Positions 55,286 to 64,000 of a DNA stretch of 64,000 bases are shown here, piece by piece (position 1 is the first letter of the stretch; every line of letters starts with the position of its first letter). A program made the position numbers and the translations under genes. The notes below the pieces were generated by a model. The model made no database searches and was not told where the DNA came from. It saw nothing but the letters and a program-made list of their open reading frames with translations. Origin of the DNA: Sphingomonas zeae (GTDB lineage: Bacteria; Pseudomonadota; Alphaproteobacteria; Sphingomonadales; Sphingomonadaceae); the NCBI RefSeq assembly GCF_014197135.1, contig NZ_JACIFA010000001.1:576365-640364 (forward strand), written 5' to 3'.

Positions 55286-55454
55286 GATCTCGTTGATTTT
55301 ATTCGATAAAATAGAAAACGATGATCTCGTGCCCACATTCATGCCCACTTTTGATTTGGTTCTCGGCGGCCGAACGTGAACGCTGGCGAAGCTGGCGTTG
55401 CATGATTCTGAGATCTATCCGCTCTCCATATGCGGACGCGTTTCCGCCTGAGCC
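55286..55454. other. Possible attachment-site and integrase-start scar
   Basis: Directly after tRNA-Ser lies an AT-rich palindrome (ATTTTAT-TCG-ATAAAAT), then GTGCCCACATTCATGCCCAC with the repeat TGCCCAC. Reading on, the + strand gives fragments like VPTFMPTF and, after a stop, LALHDSEI, reminiscent of the start of tyrosine integrases inserted at tRNA genes. The frame is closed quickly, so only a scar remains. Inference from pattern memory. Confidence 0.35.
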
Positions 55455-55715
55455 TCACACAGTAGCGTTCAATTTGAGCTGTCTCACGATTCCATTCAGC
55501 GCTGCCGTACAGCCCTGGGCGCGTCCGATGTCGTGATCGGTTCCGGCCGAGCTCCAAAACATGTCGAGCGGCCAGCGGTCCGGGCAATGCGCGATCAGAC
55601 AGCGCAGCACGAGGCGCACTTCGATAGTGTCGACCTTGCCCTTGCCCGACCGGGCGGCGGCCGCGCGCAGGATGTGAAGCGACAATTCGACGATGATCCG
55701 CTGATGGCGCGACAT
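55455..55715 (-). CDS. Hypothetical protein after dnaE2, 86 residues
   Basis: MSRHQRIIVELSLHILRAAAARSGKGKVDTIEV... is a compact, helix-rich soluble protein starting 7 bp after the dnaE2 stop on the same strand, so it was co-transcribed with it. RCLIAHCPDRWPLDMFWSSAGTDHDIGRAQG follows. I do not know a family or function. Its reading frame is intact, unlike dnaE2. Confidence 0.6.
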   Translation of the reverse strand: MSRHQRIIVELSLHILRAAAARSGKGKVDTIEVRLVLRCLIAHCPDRWPLDMFWSSAGTDHDIGRAQGCTAALNGIVRQLKLNATV

Positions 55716-55721
55716 GGTCGA

Positions 55722-58700
55722 TCAATGGAAGTCGCGCGACTTGATCCGCACAACCTGCTCCGGATCCACGCCGTTGGCATGCGGCGGCCAATAGCTGTCG
55801 CGCGGACCCGGACGCCAGCCGGCATCGCCCCGGTCGGGCGACCCGGCATGGCGCGCACCGTCTCCCCGTCCGGTCGCATGGGGGAAGTCCATCTGTCCGA
55901 CTTGGGCGAGCAGCCCGCCATAGTCGATGATTCGGTCGCAGATGACATGGATGACAAGCCCCTCGCGCTGGACCCGGCCCTTCATGCCAATCATCGCGGC
56001 CGACATGACGGTGCGGCGCTGCGCCTCGAACCGATCGGGCCAGAGGATGCCGTTGGTGATGCCGGTCTCGTCCTCGATGGTAATGAATAGCACGCCCTTG
56101 GCGCTGCCGGGCTTCTGTCGGACAAGGATGATGCCGGCGACCTCCACGTGGCAGCCGTCCTTGATGTGGGCAAGGTCGGCGCAGCGGACGATGCCGCGGC
56201 GGGTGAGATCCTGCCGCAGGAAGGCAAGGGGGTGGGCGCGCAGCGACAATTTCAGCGCGCGGTAATCCTCCACTACCTCGCGGCCCTCGGTCAGCGGGCG
56301 GAGCGAGACGTCCGGCTCCAGCCCCTCCGGGCTGAACGAGGCTTCGCGCGCATCGGCGGCGGCGAACAGGGGGAGGGGGGCCTCGCCCAAGCCCTTCACC
56401 TTCCATAACCCCTGACGGCGATCCTCGCCCAGCGCATGGAAAGCATCCGCTTCGGCCAGTCGCTCGATCGCGGCACGGGGCACGCCCGCACGCCGCCACA
56501 CCTCTTCGACCGACTGGAAAGGGGCGTCTCCCCGCGCCGCGACGATTGCCGCGCCATGCGCATTGGCAAGGCCGCGCACCTGGCGCAGTCCGAGCCGCAC
56601 GGCAAGATAGCGGCCGCGTGTCGGTTCCAGCGTACAGTCCCAGCGGCTGGCGTTGATGCAGGCCGGCCGTACCTCGACGCCGTGCTCGCGCGCGTCGCGG
56701 ACGACCTGGGCGGGCGCGTAGAAGCCCATCGGCTGGGCGTTGAGCAGCGCCGCGCAAAACACGTCGGGATGATGATGCTTCATCCAGCAGCTGGCATAGG
56801 CGATCTTGGCGAAGCTGGCCGCGTGGCTCTCGGGGAAGCCGTAGGAGCCGAAGCCCTCAATCTGCTTGAAGGTGCGCTCGGCGAAGTCGCGGGGGTAGCC
56901 GCTCGACACCATACCCTCGACCAGCTTGTCGTAGAAATGGCTGACCCCGCCGGTGAACTTGAACGTCGCCATGGCACGACGCAGTTGGTCGGCCTCAACG
57001 GCGGTAAAGCCAGCGCCGACGATCGCGACCTTCATCGCCTGTTCCTGGAACAGCGGCACGCCGAGCGTCTTCTCCAGCACCGCGCGCAATTCGGGGCGTG
57101 GATAGTCGGGCTTCTCACGCCCCTCGCGGCGGCGCAGATAGGGATGGACCATGTCGCCCTGGATCGGGCCGGGGCGGACGATCGCGACCTCGATCACGAG
57201 GTCGTAGAAGCGCGCGGGCTTCATGCGCGGCAGCATGCTCATCTGCGCTCTGGACCCGATCTGGAAGGTGCCGAGCGTGTCGGCCTTCTGGATCATCGCA
57301 TAGACGTCCGGATCGTCGTCCTGCAGGTCGGCCATGCCGACGCGCAGGCCCTTGGCTTCCTCCAGCAGTTTGAAGGCGCGGTTCATGCAGCCGAGCATGC
57401 CCAAGCCCAGCACATCGACTTTCATGAACTTCAGCGCATCGATATCGTCCTTGTCCCATTCGATCACCTGCCGGTCGACCATCGCGGCGGGCTCGATGGG
57501 GACGAGATCGTCAAGACGGTCATGGGTGAGGACGAAGCCGCCGGGATGTTGTGACAGGTGGCGCGGTACGCCGATCAACTGGCGCGACAGTTCCAGTGCG
57601 AGGCGCAACCGCCGGTCATTCATGTTGAGGCCGAGCTGGGTGACCTGTTTCTCTCCGACGCCTTCCTGGCTCCACCCCCAGATGAGGCCGGCGAGCGCCT
57701 TGGTCAGATCCTCGGGCAGGCCCAATGCCTTGCCGACCTCGCGCACCGCACCGCGCGCACGGTAGCGGGTAACGACGGCGGTCAGTGCGGCATGGTTGCG
57801 GCCATAGGTTTCATAGATCCACTGGATGATCTCCTCGCGCCGTTCATGCTCGAAATCGACGTCGATGTCGGGCGGTTCGCGGCGTTCTCCGGAGACGAAG
57901 CGCTCGAAGAGCAGCTCATGCTTGATCGGGTCGATGCTGGTGATGCCGAGCACGAAGCAGACGCAGCTGTTGGCTGCGGAGCCTCGTCCCTGACACAGGA
58001 TGCCGCGCCGCCGGCTTTCCGCGACGATGCTGTTCACGGTGAGGAAGTAGGGCGCGTAACCGAGTTCGCCGATCAGCCTGAGCTCGTGTGCGATCTGGTC
58101 GCGATAGGCTTGCGGCAGGCCCTCGGGGAACATCCGTGCCGCCGCCGTTTCGGTCAGCCGTTCGAGTGCGCCTTGCGCGGTCAGTCCTTCTACCACGCGC
58201 TCCTGCGGATATTGGTAGCTGAGTTCGCCGAGGTCGAAGGTGCAGGCGCGCGCGATCGCGGCGGTGGCGGCGATCGCATCGGGAAAGGCCGCGAAGCGCC
58301 GCTCCATCTCGGCGGGGGATTTTAGGTGTCGGTCGGCATGCCGCTCGCGACGGTAGCCGAGCGTGTCGACCGTGCACTTCTCGCGGATCGCGGTGACGAC
58401 GTCCTGCAAAAGCCGAGCCTGCGGGGCATGGAAGAGGATGTCGCCGAGCGCTACGGTCCGTACGCCTGCCTCCCCGGCAAGCGCTGTGAGATCGTGCAGC
58501 CGCAACGCATCGTCGGGCCGGCGGCGAAAGGCGAGGCCGCAATAGCCGCGCGCGCCGAAGGTCGTGCGCAGCTCGTCAAGATGCGCCGCGGTCGCCGCAC
58601 CCGCGTCGCCTGGGAGCAGGATCGCAATCAGCCCCTTGTTCCACGCGACGACGTCGCTCCAGCCGAGCGTGCAGCCACCTTTGCCAGCACGCGACTTGCC

Positions 58701-58778
58701 GAGGGTCAGCAGCCGGGTGAGCCGCGCGAGGCAATTGAGACTCCCTACCTGCGCGTCGCAAACGTGCAACGAGGTCAA
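55722..58778 (-). pseudogene. dnaE2: Error-prone DNA polymerase DnaE2, N-terminus deleted
   Basis: Alpha-type polymerase of the ImuA-ImuB-DnaE2 mutasome. Intact from [19 protein letters not shown] (end of the PHP domain's first part) to the C-terminal KSRDFH. Catalytic [36 protein letters not shown] and [17 protein letters not shown] are present. About 100 N-terminal residues are missing, including the HSNFSFL-type PHP start. The frame runs instead into foreign bases and would have to start at a TTG (58778) inside hsdS sequence. imuA and imuB, normally upstream, are absent. Probably non-functional, or at best a PHP-less polymerase. Confidence 0.88.
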
Positions 58779-59248
58779 TTAGACTTAGGTGAAATGAAAA
58801 CAATCACCGTCAAGCAGAGCGACTTGAACGCTATCAACTCCGCGATGGCGACGTATTGATGACAGAAGGAGGGGATTGGGATAAACTTGGTCGCGCGGCA
58901 ATCTGGCGCGATGAAGTGCCGAACTGCATTCATCAAAATCATGTTTTTCGCTTGCGCTTCGAGCAGAGCGCGATTCTACCAGAATGGGTGGTTCTGTTCG
59001 TAAACAGTCCGTTGGGGCGCGAATATTTCAGCCGGGCTGCGAAGCAGACAACGAATCTCGCTTCGATTAATATGACCCAGCTTCGCTCATGCCCGATTCC
59101 AATTCCCACGTATGCGGAACAACGCTGCATCGTCGCGAAGGTCGATGCCCTGATGGCGCTGTGCGATGCGCTCAAAGCCCGCCTCGCCGACGCGGCCCAG
59201 ACCGAGTGTCTCCTCGCAGACGCCATCACCGAACGGGCTGCCGCGTGA
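58731..59248 (+). pseudogene. hsdS: Type I restriction specificity subunit HsdS, C-terminal remnant with frameshift
   Basis: The second target-recognition domain of Hsd[31 protein letters not shown] in one frame, then ERYQLRDGDVLMTEGGDWDKLGRAAIW...CIHQNHVFR...NSPLGREYF...TTNLASINMTQLRSCPIPIP in the next. One missing base near 58825 (ACTTGAACGC for an expected ACTTGGAACGC-like sequence) breaks the frame and creates a stop at 58857-58859. The N-terminal domain and conserved first repeat are gone at the dnaE2 junction. The C-terminal coiled coil IVAKVDALMALCDALKARLADA is kept. No hsdM or hsdR is in the window. Confidence 0.85.
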
Positions 59249-61095
59249 TGCGCCTCCGCTCGGTCTGGATCAGCGAATATAAGAATCTCCGCGATTTCTC
59301 GATCGGCTTCGAGGGCGATGGCTTCATCGACATTTTTGTCGGCAAGAATGGGTCGGGCAAATCCAATTTCCTTGAAGCCCTGATCGAGATTTTCGACCAC
59401 ATCTTCGATTTTGATCCCGATGCCGCCGGGCCTGGTTTCGAGTATGCCATCAGCTTCGAGATTGCTGGGGCGAAGACGCAGATCGAATGGCGCGATCGTC
59501 TTCTAAACATCAACGGCAACCCCCAGCGGCGGACGATTGGAACGACTTCCCTGCCGGATAATGTGTTGGTCTATTACTCGGGTCAGAACAACAACGTGAC
59601 GGCGCTGGTCGCGCGGTATGAGGACCGCTATCGCCGCAGCCTACGCCGGGCGAACGCAACGATGCTTCCGCGCTTTGTCGGCATTGGCCCTGCTTGTAAG
59701 AAGTTGCTCATCGTCGTGTTAATGCTGTTGCCAGAGGCCAGTCTGGCGCGCGGCTATCTCTGTCAAAAGCTGGGCATCCTCAGCAACAGCCGCATCGTTT
59801 CGATCGTGCTGAAACGTCCTGAATTTGCAGGCGACGGGGATTTTGACCCGTTCGAGGATAAGCAACTTTTCTGGGGAGCGACAGGTGTTGTCCGTTCCTT
59901 CCTCGATCAGCTTGTCGCTTGCATGGCAGGCGCGTTCACCCCTGGCACGCTCTATGACAGGGAGAAAGACCGCTACGTCCTGGAATGCTACCTTGACGAG
60001 TTCCGGGAAGCCCATGGCGACGCGACTTCGGAAACGATCTTTCGGTCGTTCGATGCCCTACGCGTCCTCGGAATGCTGGAAGACATCAGCATTCGGGTCA
60101 CGCTCGACGGCTTGGAAGTTTCAGAGCTGAACCGCTTCAGCGGTGGCCAGTTTCAATCGGTCTATCTCTTTGCCGTGTCCGAGTTGTTCAAGCAGCGGAA
60201 TTGCCTAATCCTGCTGGATGAACCGGACGCATTCCTGCACCCGGAATGGCAGTTCGATTTTCTCGATCAGGTCAGCGCTATTTCGGCAGAGGCAGCAAAG
60301 ACCAATCATATCCTGCTCAGCAGCCACAGCGCATCAACCGTAGCCGCGCAGTGCGACAGCCGCATCCGCCTGTTTTCATCGGGTGCGGGGGGTGTAACCG
60401 CCGATCAGCTGGACAAATCCGCCATCGTAAGCTCGCTATCGGCCGGGCTGATTACCTTCTCGGAAACGGAAGCGGCATTGAGCATCGAGCAGGCCCTCGC
60501 GTCAAACGGCGGCGCGGTGCTGTTCACAGAAGGGATTAGCGACGCTCTGATCTTGCGCTGTGCATGGGACAAGCTTTACCCTGGCAGCGCTCGGCCGTTT
60601 GCCATTGAGCAGGGATATGGCGCGTCGACGCTGCGCAATATGTTTACCAACACGCATCTTTATGATGAGCACCCCGATCGCATCTTCTTCGCCCTTTTTG
60701 ATTTCGACGAGGCCTACAAGGAGTGGAATCAGTTTGGTCAGGTCATCCAGGACGATCCTGCCCAGGGTTTGATAAAGCAGTGGAACGGCCGCAATGGATA
60801 TGGCCTGCTATTGCCCGTATCTGCGAACTTGAGCGTGCGTGGGCAAGTGCTGAAGGCAGATGGGTCTGGGCACTATGGAGATAAATCTCGGCTCGCAATC
60901 GAGCTTATTTTTCGTGATGTTCCTCAGCTAGACGATAACTTTCGGCCTGATCCAGATGAACGGGACGGCTGCATTCGTTTCTTTGGCAATAAGGTTACAT
61001 TTGCCAAACAGATCGTGCCCGGCCTTGATGCTCAGCACTTTGAGACCTTTAGAACCATTTTTGATTTCATTCGAACCAAAATTGAAGTGGCATAA
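59248..61095 (+). CDS. OLD-like ATPase with TOPRIM-type C-terminal domain
   Basis: 615 residues. ABC-type ATPase: GKNGSGKS Walker A (32-39), signature FSGGQ (about 295-300), LILLDEPDAFLHPEWQ Walker B, LLSSHSAST H-loop. The last 190 residues look like a TOPRIM nuclease: VLFTEGISD (Glu428, Asp432) and FALFDFDEAYK (Asp485, Asp487). This is the architecture of OLD-family and GajA-type defence nucleases, which cut phage DNA. The start ATG overlaps the hsdS stop (TGATG), so the gene was expressed with the restriction operon. A GajB-type UvrD helicase or reverse-transcriptase partner is not seen. Lower GC than the dnaE2 region. Confidence 0.75.
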   Translation: MRLRSVWISEYKNLRDFSIGFEGDGFIDIFVGKNGSGKSNFLEALIEIFDHIFDFDPDAAGPGFEYAISFEIAGAKTQIEWRDRLLNINGNPQRRTIGTTSLPDNVLVYYSGQNNNVTALVARYEDRYRRSLRRANATMLPRFVGIGPACKKLLIVVLMLLPEASLARGYLCQKLGILSNSRIVSIVLKRPEFAGDGDFDPFEDKQLFWGATGVVRSFLDQLVACMAGAFTPGTLYDREKDRYVLECYLDEFREAHGDATSETIFRSFDALRVLGMLEDISIRVTLDGLEVSELNRFSGGQFQSVYLFAVSELFKQRNCLILLDEPDAFLHPEWQFDFLDQVSAISAEAAKTNHILLSSHSASTVAAQCDSRIRLFSSGAGGVTADQLDKSAIVSSLSAGLITFSETEAALSIEQALASNGGAVLFTEGISDALILRCAWDKLYPGSARPFAIEQGYGASTLRNMFTNTHLYDEHPDRIFFALFDFDEAYKEWNQFGQVIQDDPAQGLIKQWNGRNGYGLLLPVSANLSVRGQVLKADGSGHYGDKSRLAIELIFRDVPQLDDNFRPDPDERDGCIRFFGNKVTFAKQIVPGLDAQHFETFRTIFDFIRTKIEVA

Positions 61096-61122
61096 ACGTG
61101 GCGCGCGTATACTCCGCGAAGC

Positions 61123-63465
61123 TCATGGCGCGAGTGCCGTCACGGCAGGGGCGAGGCGCGTCACAGGAGTAGCGGCAACAGAGCGTCGCGCTCCGATCAA
61201 CTCAAGAGCGTCCGCCGCGATCACCCGCAGGCCGTCGGGGTCGACGCCTCTCTTCACCAACACGATGGCGTCATCGCCGTGATGCTTGTCGCACGTCGCG
61301 TCGTTGCAATTGTCGAGTCGGACGAGGTCGCGGTGGCACGGATGAGAGACGCCCTCGTCGGCGATGTCCTTGACGATCCCGCCGAGGTTGCGGTCGTGGG
61401 CGAAGTAGGCCGTGTATGAGCGCCGGTAGTGGGTCTCCAAGACTTGGCGGACCTTGAGCACGACGTCATCCGCTGCCCCCTGCCGGTGGTCGACGTAGGC
61501 GACAATCTCCTCGATCATCTTCGCGTGCCCTGCTCGACACAACTTGTCGAGATCGACCGCGGAGACGGAAGACCACTCATCGCCCCCGTCGAAGTCAATC
61601 TGGAACGCAGCGCAGTGGACGCCCACGCAGCGCCGCTCGACTTCGCGCAGCAGGAACTCGTCATGTGACAGCACGATCACTTGGAGGCAACGGCCGCACA
61701 GGTCCTTGATCGCGTTCACCGTTTCTCGGCGCCGGTGGCTGTCATGGCTGCTCAGAGGGTCGTCAATGACGAGTGTCTTGCAGTGGAGCGTGTTGTCACT
61801 GTCGAGCTTGGCGAGGAAGAAGGCGAGCGCGAGCGTCGTCTTATCACCCGCCGAGAGCGTGTTCCTGAACGTCGGGATTGCGTCGGCTGGCCGGCCCCGC
61901 CCCCGGGAGACGTTCTCTCCCTTGATCAGCAGACCGTAGTCGGCCTGTCCAGCGTTCCCCTGCATGCTATTCGTGATTTTAGAGATGGTGAAGCTGGCGC
62001 CGAACCGCCCGAGGTAATGGTTCACGCGCTGGTGGTAGTGTGCGGCCGCGTCCTCGTTCGCCTTCTTGAGCGCCTTCTGAATCTTGGCGCGGGTGCTGCG
62101 TGCCCGCTCGTCGCGCCTCTTCGCCTGGTAGAAGGCGTCGACCCGGCTCTGAACGCCCGGATCGTGCCGGCCCATGCGCTTCTTCACGTTGTCGCGGGCG
62201 AGAGTGGCGGCGGTCTCAGTCGTCGAAGCAGCGCCGACCGCCTTCTTGGTGGCCTCGTTAATCGCCTCGACGGCGGCGTTGTACTTGTTGATGAGCTCCC
62301 TGGCGGAGCCGAGCGAGCGACCCACCCCGGCGAGCTCATCGACCGCCTCGATCACGTCGAGCGGCGATGACCGTTTCCGGTCGAGCAACGCCCTCGCGTC
62401 CTTGTGGGCGTCTGCGACGTGGGTCCCGAGCTCGGACACTTCGGGGAGTTCCGTGCCTAGCGCGACGAATTCGGCCCACTTCACCGCCCCGTCGGCATTC
62501 GTGGCGACCCTGCCGGCCAACCCCGTCCGCGCGTTCTCGCCAAGGCCGTCCTCCAACTCGGTCGAGGCGGTCGTGATGGTGGCGAGGTGGGCCTTGTACG
62601 TCTCGCCGAAAATCTGCCCGTACAGCGTGACCATGCCCTCCGCGTCGACGTCGTCGCGGCCGCAAAGAGGACAGGCGTCGTCGTGGATATGCTCGACCCC
62701 GTAGCTGATCCACGCCTCACCCTTCTTGTCGAGCCCGAAGCGCTTGAAGTGTTCGAGGAGGCGGCGGCGCGCGGAGGCGTCGATGTCGGCGACAGTGCTG
62801 GCAAGCACGGCGGGGAGACCGGCGGGCAACTCGGGCACCGGGAGCGCCTCCAGCGCCTTGAGGGCGGCGATCTTATCCGCCTGCTGGACTGCTTTAAGAG
62901 CGCGCTCGGTGGCGTCGAGCCGCTTCGCGTAGTCCGGGTTGGGGCCAAGCGCGAAGAACTCCTCTTTGCTCATGTCGGAGGGGACGTCGTCAGCGAGCCT
63001 AACCTCGGCCTCCTTCAGCGCGGTCGCACAGCTCTTCGCGATGGCGTTGAAGCGCTCAAGATGCTTCGCCAGTCGAACACCATCAGCACCGATGATGATC
63101 GAGAAGAGACCGCGGTCGTGGGCGAGCTCAATCAACTCCCCGGCGTAGACGTTGTCGGTGATGAACGCCGTGTCGAACACCTCGACCGGAGCGCCTCTCG
63201 TGTTCCAACGGCCGTTATCGAAGTTGATGGTGCCGCCGTTCGAGATGAGGGCGACCTTGGGTGCTGCCCCACCGTTTCCAAGCGACTGGCGGCCCAGCAC
63301 CGTATCGGCCTCGCCGTCACGAGCCGCGCGCAGCACCGAGGTCAGTGTAGACTTGCCCCGTCCGTTACGTCCGTAAAACAGCGTGAGCTTCGCCAGCTTC
63401 GGCGCGTTGGGGGTGTCGAAGGCCTTGAGAAGACCGACATTCCTTATCACGATCTTGCTGAACAT
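61123..63465 (-). CDS. AAA_13 / RloC-like ATPase, candidate anticodon nuclease
   Basis: 780 residues. GRNGRGKST Walker A (33-40), a long helical middle with a CPLC zinc-hook-like motif (Cys265, Cys268), LSAGDKTTLALAFFLAKL signature, KTLVIDDPLSSHD Walker B and VLSHDEFLL. This split-ATPase-with-hook layout is that of RloC/PrrC-type proteins. In the C-terminal 150 residues, VRQVLE provides Arg673 and Glu677 and histidines lie at 708, 711, 728 and 729. PrrC's nuclease triad is Arg320-Glu324-His356, with the same Arg-Glu spacing and a His 36 after the Arg. RloC genes were first named from restriction loci, which fits the hsdS relic next door. Tail-to-tail with the OLD-like gene. Confidence 0.68.
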   Translation of the reverse strand: MFSKIVIRNVGLLKAFDTPNAPKLAKLTLFYGRNGRGKSTLTSVLRAARDGEADTVLGRQSLGNGGAAPKVALISNGGTINFDNGRWNTRGAPVEVFDTAFITDNVYAGELIELAHDRGLFSIIIGADGVRLAKHLERFNAIAKSCATALKEAEVRLADDVPSDMSKEEFFALGPNPDYAKRLDATERALKAVQQADKIAALKALEALPVPELPAGLPAVLASTVADIDASARRRLLEHFKRFGLDKKGEAWISYGVEHIHDDACPLCGRDDVDAEGMVTLYGQIFGETYKAHLATITTASTELEDGLGENARTGLAGRVATNADGAVKWAEFVALGTELPEVSELGTHVADAHKDARALLDRKRSSPLDVIEAVDELAGVGRSLGSARELINKYNAAVEAINEATKKAVGAASTTETAATLARDNVKKRMGRHDPGVQSRVDAFYQAKRRDERARSTRAKIQKALKKANEDAAAHYHQRVNHYLGRFGASFTISKITNSMQGNAGQADYGLLIKGENVSRGRGRPADAIPTFRNTLSAGDKTTLALAFFLAKLDSDNTLHCKTLVIDDPLSSHDSHRRRETVNAIKDLCGRCLQVIVLSHDEFLLREVERRCVGVHCAAFQIDFDGGDEWSSVSAVDLDKLCRAGHAKMIEEIVAYVDHRQGAADDVVLKVRQVLETHYRRSYTAYFAHDRNLGGIVKDIADEGVSHPCHRDLVRLDNCNDATCDKHHGDDAIVLVKRGVDPDGLRVIAADALELIGARRSVAATPVTRLAPAVTALAP

Positions 63466-63506
63466 AGATCAGCAGGCTGACTCAGAAGTACAGTCGAGTC
63501 AAAGGC

Positions 63507-63531
63507 ATAACTGCCGCCTCATGGCAGTTAT
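63507..63531. promoter_or_regulatory. Perfect inverted repeat upstream of the RloC-like gene
   Basis: ATAACTGCC-GCCTCAT-GGCAGTTAT: 9-bp perfect arms, 7-base spacer, 42 bases upstream of the start codon at 63465. Size and position suit a dimeric repressor operator. One arm overlaps a TTATCCACA sequence (63528-63536). Confidence 0.5.
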
Positions 63532-63536
63532 CCACA

Positions 63537-63907
63537 GGTGATGCTCAAGCGTCACACCGCGTGCGGGCTTAGCTCCGAAGGTCTTGCGCGACACACGGAG
63601 TTCGACCCAAAATGGACCGGTGCGCAGCGCCTCGAGCGCATTGTACCCGTGGCTTCATGTTGCCGTCATTTCGGAGCAGGCGGGCGACTGACGGGCAATT
63701 CTGGTCGAGGTGTCGTTCCTGAACGAATGTCCGCTTCCAAGCGATTAAAAAGTTGGCCTGAATGACCGATTGTGGGTCTTGCCGAAGTATAGCATTGCGG
63801 CAGCTCTCGACCAATTCGGGCCGTTCGGTGATTCCTGCCTGAACGTCGGCTTCTGCCAAGAGCCGCCGTTCAAAGCTGCGAGATCGGCCAGTCAGCTTCG
63901 CGCCCTA
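63537..63907. other. Gap of about 370 bp without a recognised gene
   Basis: Open frames exist on both strands (63538-63765 plus, 63569-63859 minus), but neither shows a family motif, a convincing ribosome site or expected codon use. It is probably decayed accessory DNA between the ATPase gene and the insertion sequence. Confidence 0.5.
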
Positions 63908-64000
63908 GGGTCAGGACCCATTGATGTGAGCGTCGCGATCTGATTCAGGCTCCGTGAGGAGACTGGTAATGAGCGACCTGTTTTGGCTGACGGACGAGCA
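63908..64000 (+). mobile_element. Insertion sequence, IS5-like, left end (runs off the window)
   Basis: GGGTCAGGACCCATT directly after CTA (63905-63907) looks like an IS terminal repeat inserted in a CTAG-type site, as in the IS427 group of the IS5 family. The transposase start follows 60 bp later. Only the left end is in the window, so the inverted repeat partner cannot be checked. Confidence 0.6.
63969..64000 (+). CDS. IS5-family transposase, N-terminal fragment at window edge
   Basis: Ten codons, MSDLFWLTDE, match the usual start of IS5-type (IS427 group) transposases of alphaproteobacteria (MSDLFWLsd-q). The gene is cut by the window end. GAGGAG lies about 13 bases upstream of the ATG. 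Confidence 0.7.
   Translation, partial: MSDLFWLTDE

Noticed and set aside
63528..63536. TTATCCACA, a perfect DnaA box
   Set aside because: As a replication origin: only one box is present, with no AT-rich unwinding region, repA or dnaA nearby. Kept only as a possible regulatory overlap.
63538..63859. Overlapping frames on both strands near the right edge
   Set aside because: Neither has motifs, and they contradict each other; treated as decayed DNA.

Overview
The window is high-GC alphaproteobacterial DNA and almost certainly comes from Sphingomonas or a very close relative. The strongest marker is a 420-residue serine palmitoyltransferase at 45381-46643, whose length and catalytic residue numbering (His159, Lys265, Arg378) match the S. 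paucimobilis enzyme as I remember it. Two TonB-dependent receptors, many ATGA-type gene overlaps and GC-rich palindromic intergenic repeats fit the same assignment.

Layout. 1-12640: the 3' part of a TonB receptor, astD, selO, an alpha/beta hydrolase, a GT4 glycosyltransferase, a flavin oxidoreductase with a nucleotidyltransferase-like partner, a glycine-zipper lipoprotein, a 2-hydroxyacid dehydrogenase and an SH3 protein. 12836-23177: thiolase, prepilin peptidase, a tamA-tamB pair behind an EcfG-like promoter, and argE. 23212-27641: a possible 17-codon minigene, then a signalling trio (EAL protein, hybrid kinase, single-domain receiver). 27642-33058: a methyltransferase, comF-grxC-nitrilase-DUF1178, tRNA-Arg(CCT) and a chemoreceptor.

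33127-47878 is a lipid-rich stretch. It starts with phosphatidylserine decarboxylase, a class III aminotransferase, an Mpo1-like protein and a PmtA-type methyltransferase. Next come two related small secreted proteins, a GNAT-fold protein of the bacterial ceramide synthase type and a divergent fatty-acid-desaturase-like protein. LptG, LptF and a hybrid sensor kinase follow, and then the sphingolipid genes spt, acp and a CerR-like reductase. The last three follow proB, obgE, a GNAT gene and rplU-rpmA on the same strand. Together this looks like synthesis, tailoring, export and possibly sensing of the glycosphingolipids that replace LPS in this genus. No acyl-ACP/CoA synthetase for the pathway is in the window.

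52043-55285: a second TonB receptor, hspQ and tRNA-Ser(CGA). From the 3' end of tRNA-Ser the sequence becomes accessory. It holds a decayed integrase-like scar, a small unknown gene, a 5'-truncated dnaE2 fused head-to-head to a truncated and frameshifted hsdS, an ATPase-TOPRIM (OLD-like) gene starting at the hsdS stop, and a convergent AAA_13/RloC-like ATPase. The RloC-like protein has a CPLC zinc-hook-like motif and a possible anticodon-nuclease C-terminus, with a perfect inverted repeat upstream of its gene. The window ends inside an IS5-type element. This part reads as a degraded restriction/defence island.
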